Positions 13,603-24,874 of a DNA stretch of 64,000 nt are shown here, in pieces. Numbering within the stretch: position 1 is the first letter of the stretch; each line of letters begins with the position of its first letter. The notes under the pieces are model-generated. The model worked only from the letters and a program-made list of their open reading frames with translations. It was not told the origin of the DNA and ran no database searches. The DNA is taken from contig JAGPNK010000002.1 in the NCBI GenBank assembly GCA_020746835.1, positions 1,488,001 through 1,552,000 of the forward strand, written 5' to 3'. The translations under genes and the position numbers were made by a program. Origin of the DNA: Stachybotrys elegans (taxonomy: Eukaryota; Ascomycota; Sordariomycetes; Hypocreales; Stachybotryaceae).

Positions 13603-16108
13603 ATGGCATCAATTCATCTGGCCAGGCGCTCTGGGAGCGCGGCAAAGGTAGGCGGATCACAGGGCCGTATCCAAAACCCGGGCGCGCAGCTAACCCGGTT
13701 GGCGCAGAATCTTCTTCGCCGAATCCCTTCCACCTCCGCGCGATCTTTCTCGAGCGTCCAGTCGCTGCCCCCGACCTACGAGAGGCTCTTCAACAAGTAC
13801 ACCGAGGTGCGGCGCGTGCTCGGCAAGCAGAGGCTGACGCTGGCCGAGAAGATCCTCTACAGTCATCTGGACAATGTGGAGGAGTCGCTGCTCAGCAACA
13901 CGGACAATGGACGCAGCATCCGCGGCAAGGCTAACCTTCGCCTCAAGCCCGACCGTGTCAACATGCAGGACGCGTCCGCTCAGATGGCTCTGCTGCAGTT
14001 CATGTCGTGCAACCTGGCCAAGCCGGCCATCCCCGCCAGCATCCACTGCGACCACCTGATTGTCGGCTCCAAGGGCGCCGAGGACGACCTGTCGAGCGGC
14101 ATCCAGGCCAACAAGGAGGTCTTTGACTTCCTCGAGTCGGCGGCGCGCAAGTACGGAATGGACTTCTGGCCCCCCGGCGCTGGTATCATCCACCAGACTG
14201 TCCTGGAGAACTACGCCCTGCCTGGTCTGATGATGCTGGGAACCGACAGCCACAGCCCCAACGCCGGTGGTCTCTGCACTGTCACCATTGGTGTCGGTGG
14301 CGCCGACGCCGTCGAGGCCCTCGTCGGAGCGCCCTGGGAGCTCAAGGCGCCCAAGATTCTTGGCGTCAACCTGACGGGAAAGCTGAGTGACTGGGCGTCC
14401 CCCAAGGATGTTATCCTTGCGCTCGCTGGCGAGCTTACTGTGCGCGGAGGCACTGGGTCCATCATCGAGTACTTTGGGCCTGGTGTCGATACCCTGAGCT
14501 TGACCGGCATGGCCACGATTACCAACATGGGTTCGTCTCTTGATGCTTGAACTACTGAACAGCGCTGACCATGTCCCAGGTGCTGAGGTTGGCGCTACCA
14601 CTTCCATCTTCCCTTACACCAAGGCGTCTGCCCGATACCTCGAGGCGACGCGCAGAGGCCAGGCTGTGAAGAACATTGAAGCTCTGGAGAACTTCCCTGG
14701 TGGTAGCACCATCGAAGACGCTCGCTTCCGCTTCAAGGCCGATGAAAAGGCCGAATACGACCAGATCATCAACATCAACCTTTCCGAACTCGAGCCCCAC
14801 ATCAACGGACCCTTCACCCCCGATCTGGCTACTCCGCTGTCCCTTTTCAAGGACGCCGTTAAGAAGGAGGAGTGGCCCGAGAAGCTGTCCGCTGGTCTGA
14901 TTGGTAGCTGCACGAACAGTTCCTACGAGGATATGACCCGTGTAGAGAGTCTGCTCAAGGAGGCTGCCGACGCGGGTCTGAAGCCTGCAGCTGATTTCTT
15001 CATCACTCCCGGTAGTGAACAGATCCGAGCCACCTTGGAGCGCGACGGCACTCTCAAGACGTTCGAGGGAGCTGGTGGCGTGGTGCTCTCCAATGCCTGC
15101 GGCCCCTGCATCGGCCAGTGGAAGCGACAGGACGGCATCACCAAGGGTACCCCCAATGCTATCCTGACTTCGTACAACCGCAACTTCCGTGGTCGCAACG
15201 ACGGTAACCCGGAAACGATGAATTTCCTTGCCTCTCCTGAAATTGTCACCGCCATGGCTTTTGCTGGCTCAACGACGTTCAACCCAATGACTGATTCCTT
15301 GAAGACGCCCGATGGCAAGGACTTCAAGTTCTCCCCTCCGCGCGGTCTCGAGGGTCCTGAAACCCCCTTTGAGTCCGGAGAGGCATCTCTCGGGGTCCTT
15401 TCTCAGGCACCTGACTCCTCTGTGCAGGTGGCCATTTCTTCATCGTCCGAACGCCTGGCCTTCCTGGAGCCCTTCTCACCCTTCCCCGAGTCGGACATCT
15501 CAGGTCTTCGCGTGCTGGTCAAGGTCACGGGCAAGTGCACCACCGACACCATCTCGGCGGCTGGTCCCTGGCTCAAGTACAAGGGCCATCTGCCCAACAT
15601 CAGCACCAACACGCTCAACACGGCCATCAATGCCGAGACGGAGGAGGTCAATGCGGCGTACGACCTCGACGGCAGCCGGCACACGATCCCCGAGCTCGCG
15701 CAGCGCTGGAAGGAGCGCGGCCAGGAGTGGCTGGTGGTTGCCGAGCACAACTACGGCGAGGGCTCGGCCCGTGAGCACGCGGCCCTGCAGCCTCGCTACC
15801 TTGGCGCGCGCGTTGTGCTGACCAAGTCGTTTGCTCGTATCCACGAGACCAACCTGAAGAAGCAGGGGGTGGTCCCGCTGACATTTGCCAACGAGGCCGA
15901 CTATGACCGCGTCGGAGCCGGCGACGAGGTGAGCACTGTCGGGCTATACGAGATGCTGCGCAACGGCGGCAAGGGCGATGTGCAGCTCAAGGTCAAGAAG
16001 AGCTCAGGAGAAGAGTTTCTCATTCCCACCAACCATGCAGTCAGCAAGGATCAGGCCGGCTTCATCCTTGCCGGCAGCGCATTGAACCTGCTGTCCAAGG
16101 GCATCTAG
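13603..16108 (+). CDS. Mitochondrial aconitase family protein, Aco2 type
   Basis: Two exons, 13603-14530 and 14580-16108, with a 49-nt intron, encode 818 residues. Iron-sulfur ligands are C420 (GSCTNSS), C483 and C486 (ACGPCIGQ). The hydratase signature, HSPNAGG motif and C-terminal swivel domain with EHNYGEGSAREHAAL are intact, so it should be catalytically active. The first 45 or so residues are rich in Arg, Ser and Ala with few acids, a mitochondrial presequence. The wording around GMATITNMGAEVG differs from the major aconitase and fits the second fungal paralogue. In yeast, Aco2 acts mainly in lysine synthesis as a homocitrate dehydratase; I infer a similar role here. Only a family tree would settle Aco1 against Aco2. 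Confidence 0.9.
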
Positions 16109-19100
16109 CGGTCCTGACACATGGCATCACTGAAACAGCTTCTCATGGGTAGAGGCGCAAGGTTCCCTGAGCGGGACGCAAGTGCCTTACCTTTGCTCAA
16201 GCTGTCATATCGCCCCCCTATAACGGCATGGGCGTTTGTGGTTCACTGTTGGGTACCTTGCCTTCATAGTCAATGGCGTTTTGGATGGACAGGGAAAAAA
16301 TAGCATACAAGTAGCAAGAAACCACACATATATATCTTGGAGTTGTCAGCAACAGATGAGCACGTTCATCTACGTGCATGCTTTATTTACATAGGCATTC
16401 ATATAGAGCCGGGCTTACAGGCATTCCCATTCACCCCTTGATCTTGGTGCGTTGCCCCGTCCCAAGAGGACGCCGACAGGACTTGCGACCCAATGGAGAT
16501 ACTCCGTAGGCTGTCGTCTGATAGGCCTTGTTTCTTATTACTCAGGGACCCAGCGGGATGGGCCAGCCGAACGGGAAGTTTAGGAGGGGTGGAGGGGCAT
16601 GCCCGGATAACCGGGATCACGACCAGGGGAAGGGGGGAAGGTGCTGACCTGGAAAGCGAACTTGGCAAGCTGAACCAGGCAAGTCAGAGGTGAATCCAGT
16701 GCGCTGGCGTGATGCAGAGCTGGGTGCGGAACAAAGGGCTCGGCTAATGGGGGACTGGCATTGCAGAGGGATAAAAGGTTGCATTGTGTCTGAATGCAGC
16801 AGTCATCAGCACGTAGCTGCGCTGCTCCTCCCTGGGATCAGCATCAGACGACCATTTTTTTCGCCCTCGTGGCACCGGAGGTGGCAAAGCACGTCGTTTA
16901 TTCCCGAGACTCATCTGCATGAATGGAATCATGGCCTGGTTGCGGTGTGAGCAGCGTCAACGGCCTTGGCAGGGATGCGGTGAAGGGCAGCGCGCGTCAG
17001 AGCTCTGGTCAGGTACCGGATCCTTGGCCATGGAGATGAGAGCGGAAGAAGCCATGCTATGCCATGGCCAGGGTCTGTCTAATCGTCGAGGAAGGGATGT
17101 TTCACAAAAGTGCACATGGGCCAGTTGTCAGCTGGTGATTGTTCTGCCTGCGTTTTCCTCCGTGTTTGCTGGCAACTTGAGGAGCTGCCTGTGCCTGCCG
17201 TGCGCGGCGTGTCCTGCCTTCCATGCCGGCTACAATTTGACAAGCTTTTCTCAGCACAGGAAGGCGACATCCTCCCAGCCACCCCTCTTGCCCCAAAATC
17301 TTGTTGAGGAGGAAGTTAGCTGCAGAACAGGCATCAGGGTACCTACTCTATCTAACGCCGGAGTTAATGTACAACGATTTGAGCGGGGACGCCAGCAGCC
17401 TAAGGTCCGCTAGCAACGGGAACCTAGAAGCCACCCGCTCGTGCACCACTAAGTCTCCTTCCCTCCCGCCACCACCCCGGCGCCTCCATTAGCACTTCAG
17501 CTATCACGGCAACGGCAACGGGGGCGGGCATCTGTCATTCATGCTGCCCCTGGGCCTCTGAGATGCTTCTCCTCGGAGGCAAACAAGGCCAGCCCAGGCT
17601 ACAGCGCAATGGCCTCTGCCCAATAACTGGAGCCGAATACCGGGGATAAGGTTGGGGACGCACTAAAACGTCCCCGAGATCCAGGGACCCCCCTGCGAAT
17701 GGCGTCTGGTTTCCGCTGACGGCAGCCCCCTCCCTCCTCTTCTGCAGCAGCCAGCACACACAAATCTTCGCACTTGATATACGTATCACGCACACACTCG
17801 CACACGGCACGCCCCCAGACCCAGACCGCTGGGATTCCCGTCTATTCGGTCTGAACCAGCTTCCCGGGATTCAGGACGCGAAATACGATAGAGCCTTTAT
17901 CAGCCGTGGGTCCGTCCCCTCGGCTCCTCTCTCTAATACTCCCTCCCCTTCTCTTCACCGTTCAGGGAATTTACCCAGCTGCTTTGCTCTTGTGAGCGAG
18001 TGCCGATGCCGGGAGGGAGAAGAAGAGGAAGCCAAGGCGGTAAGGGAGGGGGACAAGAAAAACACAACTCGGCCCCCCGGCTCGCTTCGAAAGAATGGAA
18101 TCGTGTTGCTCGTAGGGGAGGGGCAGCACAGGGGCAGTCCATCCTTTCTCGGACGAACGTGTCCGCCAAACCCGCCCGTCTTGGTCTCCATTTCTATGGA
18201 AAAAAGTGTGTATGGCGGCACCATGGACAGAGTTTTCCCCCCCAGCTCTCTGAGGCCATCCCTGCGTGCTGCCCGCTCACCTATCTGCCCGCTGCATGTT
18301 TCCCGCAACCAGTCAAGGACGCTATCTCGTCGAGCCGACGTGGAATTCCAACTGTGGATTCCCTGTCCCTTCGCCAGCACACCACGGGGACCAAAGGCCA
18401 AGCATGGTCCTCCAAAGGTACTGTGCATGTACGTGCAGGTCGGCTGGTCAGAAAGGGGCCCGATCATCACTGTAATGCCGTAATGTCCCAAAACTCGTCG
18501 TCGTGCGTCCCGGATCCGTGGCACCATTTCTATGTACTGACTGGACATGGCAGATTTATCCTGGCACACCCACACTCGCATGCATTGCATCCACACTTGG
18601 CTCTAGCTCTATTCCTGGCTTCAAGCCAACAAGACCAAGCCCGAGGAGGGCCCTCCATGGTCCCCATCACCCATCCGCGCCCACCGCATAATGGACATTA
18701 GCAGCCCAGCGCCTTCAGCTCGGAACATCACGCCAAACGGCTGGATGAAGGTACTCTATGTCTTGATGACAGGTGTCAGTCGAGCCGCCTGCGAGCTGAC
18801 GCTCTCTACGTGGCCCTGGTGTCCTATGTACATACCTCAAAGAGGTCATTCTCTACAGCCATGCACCACCACGAATCACTTGAGTCCATTCACACCCATG
18901 CCTAGCCCGCCCACTGCCGGGTTTCAATTATCGTCCTTGCTATTCCCACCCAGCGGGTTCTATTATATCTACTCTCCGCTCTTATCGTCCAACCTTCTTC
19001 CACCACCCACTCTCCTCTTCTAACAGTTCATACGTTTTGTTGCTCTTATACGGATCGCCTGTTGGTGCCAAACTGAACCGACGGATCGCACAACTCAACG

Positions 19101-19249
19101 AGGAATCTTTGCAAGTTTGGAGCGTCCCAACCCTCAGCAGACTACTACTACCACTACTACTGGCCTGTCACCATTGCTCCGTCTTATGAGATATACTACT
19201 TCGACTTGCCTTGAATCGGTGTGGCTGTGAGGGACTTGCCGGTTGGCAG
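16109..19249. other. 3.1-kb intergenic region upstream of the methyltransferase gene
   Basis: No frame has coding character. The stretch ends in a CT-rich leader near 18900-19020 typical of fungal 5' UTRs, with a weak TATA-like TATTATAT near 18961. The length is unusual beside the neighbouring spacers of 0.3-1.1 kb. Confidence 0.5.
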
Positions 19250-20748
19250 ATGCTGGAGATGGCCGGCCGACCAACCCATCAAGACACCGACCATGGCATG
19301 AGCGAAGCCGCGGAGCCTTCATCCGACGCTCTGCAAGGCTTTCAGTTTACTTTTAGCGTCTCGACAACGACTCTGTCTCTTTCAGGATCAAATAGCATCA
19401 TCGAACCTGATGTATGTCCAGCCCTCGACCTCCTGGATACCATATGTGGCTGACCCCTCACTCCTCTTTGGGACAGCCCAACCCAGAGGAACTGTGAGAA
19501 GAATCTTGACCTCGAAGCCGGTGGAAACGGCGAGCCGAATTGCTTTATGCTGATGCACCAGGACTAGCGACTCATCCGAGTCCCTGACAGACAGTGTACA
19601 AGATTTCCCCGAGGAATTTGGACGCACATATCATGCCTACAGAGCAGGGTGTAAGTTGGACCGCAACGCCAAATGCTTGCTTAACAGTCCCTACCAGGCT
19701 GGGACATTCACTGACTAGGAAATAGCATACTTCCTCCCAAACGACCACATGGAGAGGGAGAGGCTCGAACTTCAGGGCGCTGCGATGACCAGGCTCTTCC
19801 ACGACAGGCTATTCTTCGCACCCCTATCCAAAAATCACCCCCCGCAGTATATTCTTGATATCGGCACAGGGACGGGCGACTGGGCCATACATATGGGTGA
19901 CGTGTTTCCAACGTCTCAGGTCATTGGTACAGACTTGTCACCAATCCAGCCGGACATTGTCCCACCAAATGTGAACTTCTATATCGAGGACTCGTACGTC
20001 TTGAGCCCACTTCCCCTTGCTTGCAGATGCATGACGCAGCTTAGTGATACTCCTTGAGAGTCCAGAGCACTAACGGATGTGTTGTAGCTCGGAGCCCTGG
20101 TTTTACTCGCATTCATTCGACTACATCCATACACGTGTGACGACCGGCTCGTGGGCCAACTTCAAGACACAGGTAGCTGACCAAGCCTACGAAGCCCTTA
20201 GCCCGGGTGGATGGTTTGAGTCGCAGGAATTCGACTGCCTCTTGACGAGCGACGATGGCACGCTTCGGCCGGATAGCGCCATGTCGCGCTGGATGCATGA
20301 TATGCTCAACGCAGCACAAGTATCGGATCGGCCCTTTATGATGGCTGCTCACGTCAAGCAGGCCTACCTGGAGGCCGGTTTCGTCGACGTCCACGAAAGG
20401 GTGTTCAAGATGCCCATCAACCCGTGGCCCAAGGATGAGCGCTTGAAGGAGCTCGGTAGAATGTGGCATCGCAACATGACGCAAGGGCTAAGCGGTTTCA
20501 GCGTCTGGCTCTTCAACCGGGTATACGACCGGTCGCCTGAAGAAACGGAGGTATACCACATCTACTTTTTACATCTGATTGAGCGTGTGGAAGCTGATAT
20601 CGGACAGGTAATGCTGGTAGATGTCCGTCGCGAGATGTCGGATATGTACATCCACGCGTACATGCCCATTCACGTCGTATGGGGACGAAAGCCATACCCT
20701 CATGAGATCGTGGTGCGAAACGAAGCCAACCCTGGCCAAGCAACCTGA
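19250..20748 (+). CDS. LaeA-like SAM-dependent methyltransferase
   Basis: I propose five exons: 19250-19411, 19477-19493, 19568-19650, 19726-19993 and 20088-20748, giving 396 residues. The core is a class I methyltransferase with motif I ILDIGTGTGDWA near residue 130 and the family segments GRTYHAYRAGSYFLPND and FDYIHTR. The end, IHAYMPIHVVWGRKP, is typical. Fungal relatives include the global regulator LaeA and many LaeA-like enzymes of unknown substrate; nothing here distinguishes which. The 17-nt exon 2 is supported because it restores the frame and replaces stops on both sides. The start is uncertain: in-frame ATGs at 19250, 19259 and 19298 are all possible. The Ser/Thr-rich N-terminus is as expected for this family. 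Confidence 0.85.
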
Positions 20749-21846
20749 CCAAATCTGGTACCGACGATATGCAAGCGCCTTTCAAGGGTGAGAGTAAGAC
20801 TACAAGCAGACGCATATGTCAGGGATACTTGGTGCCGTGGGACTGGACTGCATGCATAACACCCTCTATTTCTTTGTCCCCATTACCATGGAAGAGTCTC
20901 CTGAAGACTTTTATCCCCTCTTCCTCCCCCTCTTCCTCTCTGCCTCTGCCTCTGCCTGCTACGCCATTCCTCTATTATTGTGATGGACGCAGAGTGATGG
21001 GCAACTTGTACACTGGAACTGCGTTTTGCCACGGACATTGACAATACCCGTTGATAAATCCCGATGTCTGGTGCCGGGATCGCCGAGATCTCAAAGGGAC
21101 CCTGTCTCGCGTACGGAGCACTCGGTACTACACAAGTAAGACAATTGGTATTTCTGGGGTGCCAGGCCAGGATGAAAAGAGGAGAGTTCGGTCCCTGTGT
21201 CTCTGTTAGTCTGGGAAGGATTGGCTGCTGGCCCCATCACACGACGGCAGACCCGATATACGGAGAAACTTTGCAGAATGGACCCACGGGTTCGTACTGC
21301 AGGGGGAATGCGGTAGCGGATGAGTGAGGTGCATGAAAGATGAATGCATCTGTTATACCCAGTGGTCTAGGGCGGATGATGGCTAGGTTCGGCCCAGAGT
21401 CGAGATTCAGTCTAGCGGAATGCAAGGGGATAAGGACCAAGTCTGTACGGATACATACTACGTAGTATTGGACGACTAGAATTGCCGAAGGGCTCTACTA
21501 CGTATATTCATTCATTTTGGTGGCTCATCCATGGGTGGTTGGAATCCCGGCAAGGTCGCTAAACCAAGGGCAGATAATATGTGGTATGTATGTATGTATG
21601 TATGTCGAACACGCTTTTTGTTAGGTAAAGAGGACGTTGGTGGTAAATTGGTTTCCAACCGCCTGAGCACTGTTGGAATGACGCCAATGACCCCACAAAT
21701 CAGCCGCCAGGCCCAAGCCATAGACGCAAACATCCAACGGCCACACCAACCATTTCTGCAACCAACAAGATCGATCTCGCCCATCCCTCCCCGCCCGTCG
21801 TTTGCTTTTCCCTGAGGGCCCGGCCGGGCCGAGCATCCATCCCGCC
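20749..21846. other. Intergenic region between methyltransferase and Oma1-type protease genes
   Basis: About 1.1 kb without a credible frame. It contains a (GTAT)n microsatellite at 21584-21605. Confidence 0.5.
21584..21605. repeat. (GTAT)n microsatellite
   Basis: Five and a half GTAT units, the same motif type as the repeat at 2627-2649. Confidence 0.85.
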
Positions 21847-23103
21847 ATGTTGAGCCGCAACCTCGTCCGAATGAGCCGCCTCGCCCGGCTGCAGCCCAGC
21901 ACCGCCGGCATCATCGGCGGCGCTTCCTGCTCCGCGCCCCGATCCTTCTCCGCGACTCGCCCCCGCCCCTCTCGAGACTCCCAGGAGGAAATTCGCCGAC
22001 GGCTGCTGCAGAATGCCCGGCCGCTTGTGCCGCACAGCGTGGCCTCGCGCCTGACGCGCGCGGGCTCGGGCCGCAACTCGCGTCGTCTCGTGGTGTGCTC
22101 CATGATTGCCGCCGTGGCTTTCTACGTGTGGAACTCGGAGACGGTGCCGGTCACGGGCAGACGGCGGTTCAACTTCATACCGGACGACTGGATCATCCGT
22201 ACCAACAGAAATGCCGCCCAGCAGGTCATCAGGCAACTGGAGGCCACCGGGCACCCAATCCTCCCAGAATACGACCCCAGGACCATCCTAGTCAAGAGGG
22301 TGATGCAGAGGCTGATTCCCGTAAGCGGGCTGCCTCATCTAGACTGGGAGGTATTTGTGATGGTGGACGGTACGTTTGATGGTTGCCATGGCATTCTTCA
22401 AGACACGAAGCTGATAGAGGGTGCGTGCTAGGAGGCGCAAATGCCTACGTGCTTCCAGGCGGCAAAGTATTTGTCACGACGGGCATCCTCGAAGTGTGCC
22501 GCAACGAGCACGCCCTTGCCGCCGTGCTCGGCCACGAGATTGCCCACGACACGGCGTCGCACGTCGCCGAGCGCATGTCGGCCGGGTGGATCGCCAACCT
22601 CACGCTGGGAAGCCTCTTCTTCCTCGCCGGCGCGCTGCCGGGCCTTGCGCTGTTCGGCATCTGGACCAGCGTGGGCGGCTTCTACCTGCGCGACATACTG
22701 TACGAGTTCCCCATGAGCCGCAAGCAGGAGCAGGAGGCGGACTACATCGGGCTCATGATGATGGCGGAAGCGTGCTACGACCCGCGCCACGCGGTCAAAT
22801 TCTGGCAGCGCATGGTCGTGATGCAGCAATCAGCAGGCACCGAGGTGCCCGAGATGCTGAGCACACACCCTTCGGTAAGCAAAGGACATGGCGATGAGGG
22901 GGTTTCCGTCTGCGAGACGGAGAAGAGGTACGGTGGTGCTAACTATTGGACGCGGATAGAACGACTCGAGGGTCGCCAGGATCGAGTCATGGATGCCCGA
23001 GGCGATGCGCAAGCTGGAGGAGAGCGACTGCAGGGGGACAAAGGCGTACGCAAATGAATTCAGAAGGGCTTTGCGCCGGCCCATTGTGATATACAATTAC
23101 TGA
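21847..23103 (+). CDS. OMA1: Oma1-type mitochondrial M48 metalloprotease
   Basis: Three exons (21847-22369, 22432-22874, 22960-23103) encode 369 residues. Oma1 is a stress-activated zinc protease of the mitochondrial inner membrane that cleaves misfolded or regulatory membrane proteins when Yme1/m-AAA control fails. The zinc motif is H209-E-I-A-H213 with E276 in QEQEADYIGL as the third-ligand Glu. The first 60 residues are Arg/Ser-rich (mitochondrial targeting) and a hydrophobic segment at about 80-95 (LVVCSMIAAVAFYVW) is the membrane anchor. The family segment NAYVLPGGKVFV follows directly on the first splice junction, which supports it. The last exon carries a conserved-looking basic end (RRALRRPIVIYNY) and an intron with a clear TGCTAAC branch point. 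Confidence 0.92.
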
Positions 23104-23777
23104 GGTGAGCCTGGCGGTGGCTGGCGTTTGGTTGTACATGATGGTCTTGGACATATTACTGGGCATACTCATCACCACTTCATCATTGGATAGAGTTTTC
23201 TTACCTTGCTTGATATGAGGTAATATACAAGCACAATCACTCAAAGATACTGTCCGCCGTTTATTATCCTCCCTCCTTTCCTTGCTTCTTTCTGCAGGTC
23301 AATTCGTGACTCGTGGGGATATGGTGATCATAGCGGGCCATATTATCGACAGTCAGAGAGTCACATGCACGGTCATGTCAAGCATGGCATTTTCAGTGTA
23401 GGCCATCGCTGGGGCTGACGATCTGGCTGGGTCCTATTGGCTGGGTTTGGACAGGCGATTCAGGCACAGGGTGGGTTTTAGCGGTGTTCGGCCCCAGACC
23501 CACCCGCTGGGCCAGTTTGGGGGAGGGGAGGAGGCCACTGTGCCGAGGTACAAGCCCTTTTGTTGCTGAAATAACGTCACGGGTCCGTCTATCCATCCAT
23601 CCCTTTGGCGCACGACAAACTCCCCAACTTTCCCCAACTTCAACCTCCTTCCAGCTCACTTCTGGGACGCACATCACCAATCGTTTCCTGCCACTTCCGA
23701 ACCGAAACGGCCACCTCAGTACCCGCCACCCGCTTGAGTTACGTATCCGCCGTGTCAATTCTTTTCCACCGCCCGCC
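23104..23777. other. Intergenic; promoter of the cytochrome b5 gene
   Basis: 674 bp. The final part is a CA/CT-rich leader. The frame open upstream of the cytochrome b5 ATG has no coding character. Confidence 0.5.
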
Positions 23778-24182
23778 ATGTCCGATTCCTACACCATCGC
23801 CGAGGTGGCCAAGCACAAGGATGACGCCAACGGTTACTGGTTGATTGTCGAGAACGAAGTGTACGATGTCACTAGTGAGTCTCCCCGTGCACCGAACCTC
23901 CAACCTTCCCATGCCATGTCGGGATCAGCAACCCTGGAGTTCCCCCGGCGGCGCGCCTGTTCCCAGGCTCTCTCTCGCTCGTCTTCCGTAATTTGCTTAT
24001 GCTTATACCCGCGCTTTCCCACAGAGTTCCTCGAGGAGCACCCCGGCGGCGCAAAGATCCTGAAGCGATACTCGGGCAAGGACGCGACCAAGCCCTTCTG
24101 GAAGTACCACAACGAGCACGTCCTCAAGAAGTACGGCGCCAAGCTCAAGATCGGCCCCGTCAAGGAGAGCGCCAAGCTGTGA
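23778..24182 (+). CDS. Small soluble cytochrome b5-like heme protein (84 aa)
   Basis: Two exons, 23778-23874 and 24025-24182, encode 84 residues that amount to one cytochrome b5 domain. Heme ligands are H38 in EEHPGG and H61 in WKYHNE, 23 residues apart, close to the usual spacing. There is no C-terminal membrane anchor, unlike microsomal b5, so it is probably soluble; the WKYHNE version resembles the heme domains of flavocytochrome b2-type proteins. It would pass single electrons to an unknown partner. The 150-nt intron is a multiple of three and has no stop in frame, so an unspliced mRNA would still encode a protein with 50 extra residues inside the heme fold. The splice form is preferred because it rebuilds the conserved DVTKFLEEHPGG. 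Confidence 0.92.
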   Translation: MSDSYTIAEVAKHKDDANGYWLIVENEVYDVTSESPRAPNLQPSHAMSGSATLEFPRRRACSQALSRSSSVICLCLYPRFPTEFLEEHPGGAKILKRYSGKDATKPFWKYHNEHVLKKYGAKLKIGPVKESAKL

Positions 24183-24874
24183 GGGGCGCACGGCAGGGAC
24201 GCTGAGGAGCCAGGACTGTCTTGATTTTGTTTCCATGAGCGTTGCGTTGCGGATAGAGGCTCTGCGGCTCTTTTGTTTCTTAGACGTGTGCTTTGAAGCT
24301 GCGGCCCGTGTACAATCTGGATAGAGAGCCACTGGTCAGTTGGCTATATCTCCTCCCATGGCTAGACCAGTCATGTCATACCATTGATACGAATAGTAAA
24401 TGACTTTCTACGCATCATCCATGATAAGTCGTGTTTAGAAGAGGCCTTGAATTGTTTGTCACTGATATCCCTCGCTTCATTAGTCTGCCCTCAAGTCAGG
24501 CTAGCAACCCCGATCAACCATGGTACAGTATCGCAACAAAACCCACGATAATGACCTGCATCGGCAAGCAGGCGGGATGTAATATCCTCAACCCCGAGTG
24601 TAAATCTAGCAACCCCCCTTCAATCCATACCTCGTAACGTTACTGCCTACGTTAGCTTCGCAAGGACCTTCCCACGAGTTGCATAGTGGACCCTAGAGCC
24701 AATTGAGCGGTGACTTGCGAAGTCGGGCATCGCGGAGTCACACACGCAGACATCACAGCCTACAAATTATATCACAGACCGCAAATCCGCCCCTCCAAAC
24801 TTATCTCAAATCTTGGCGATCGAGCTCCACGGCCGCACTATCGTCTATCTCATCATTAACCACATCTTGGCAGT
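24183..24874. other. Intergenic between cytochrome b5 and PLP decarboxylase genes
   Basis: 692 bp made of the 3' UTR and the downstream promoter. No element is recognised. Confidence 0.5.
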
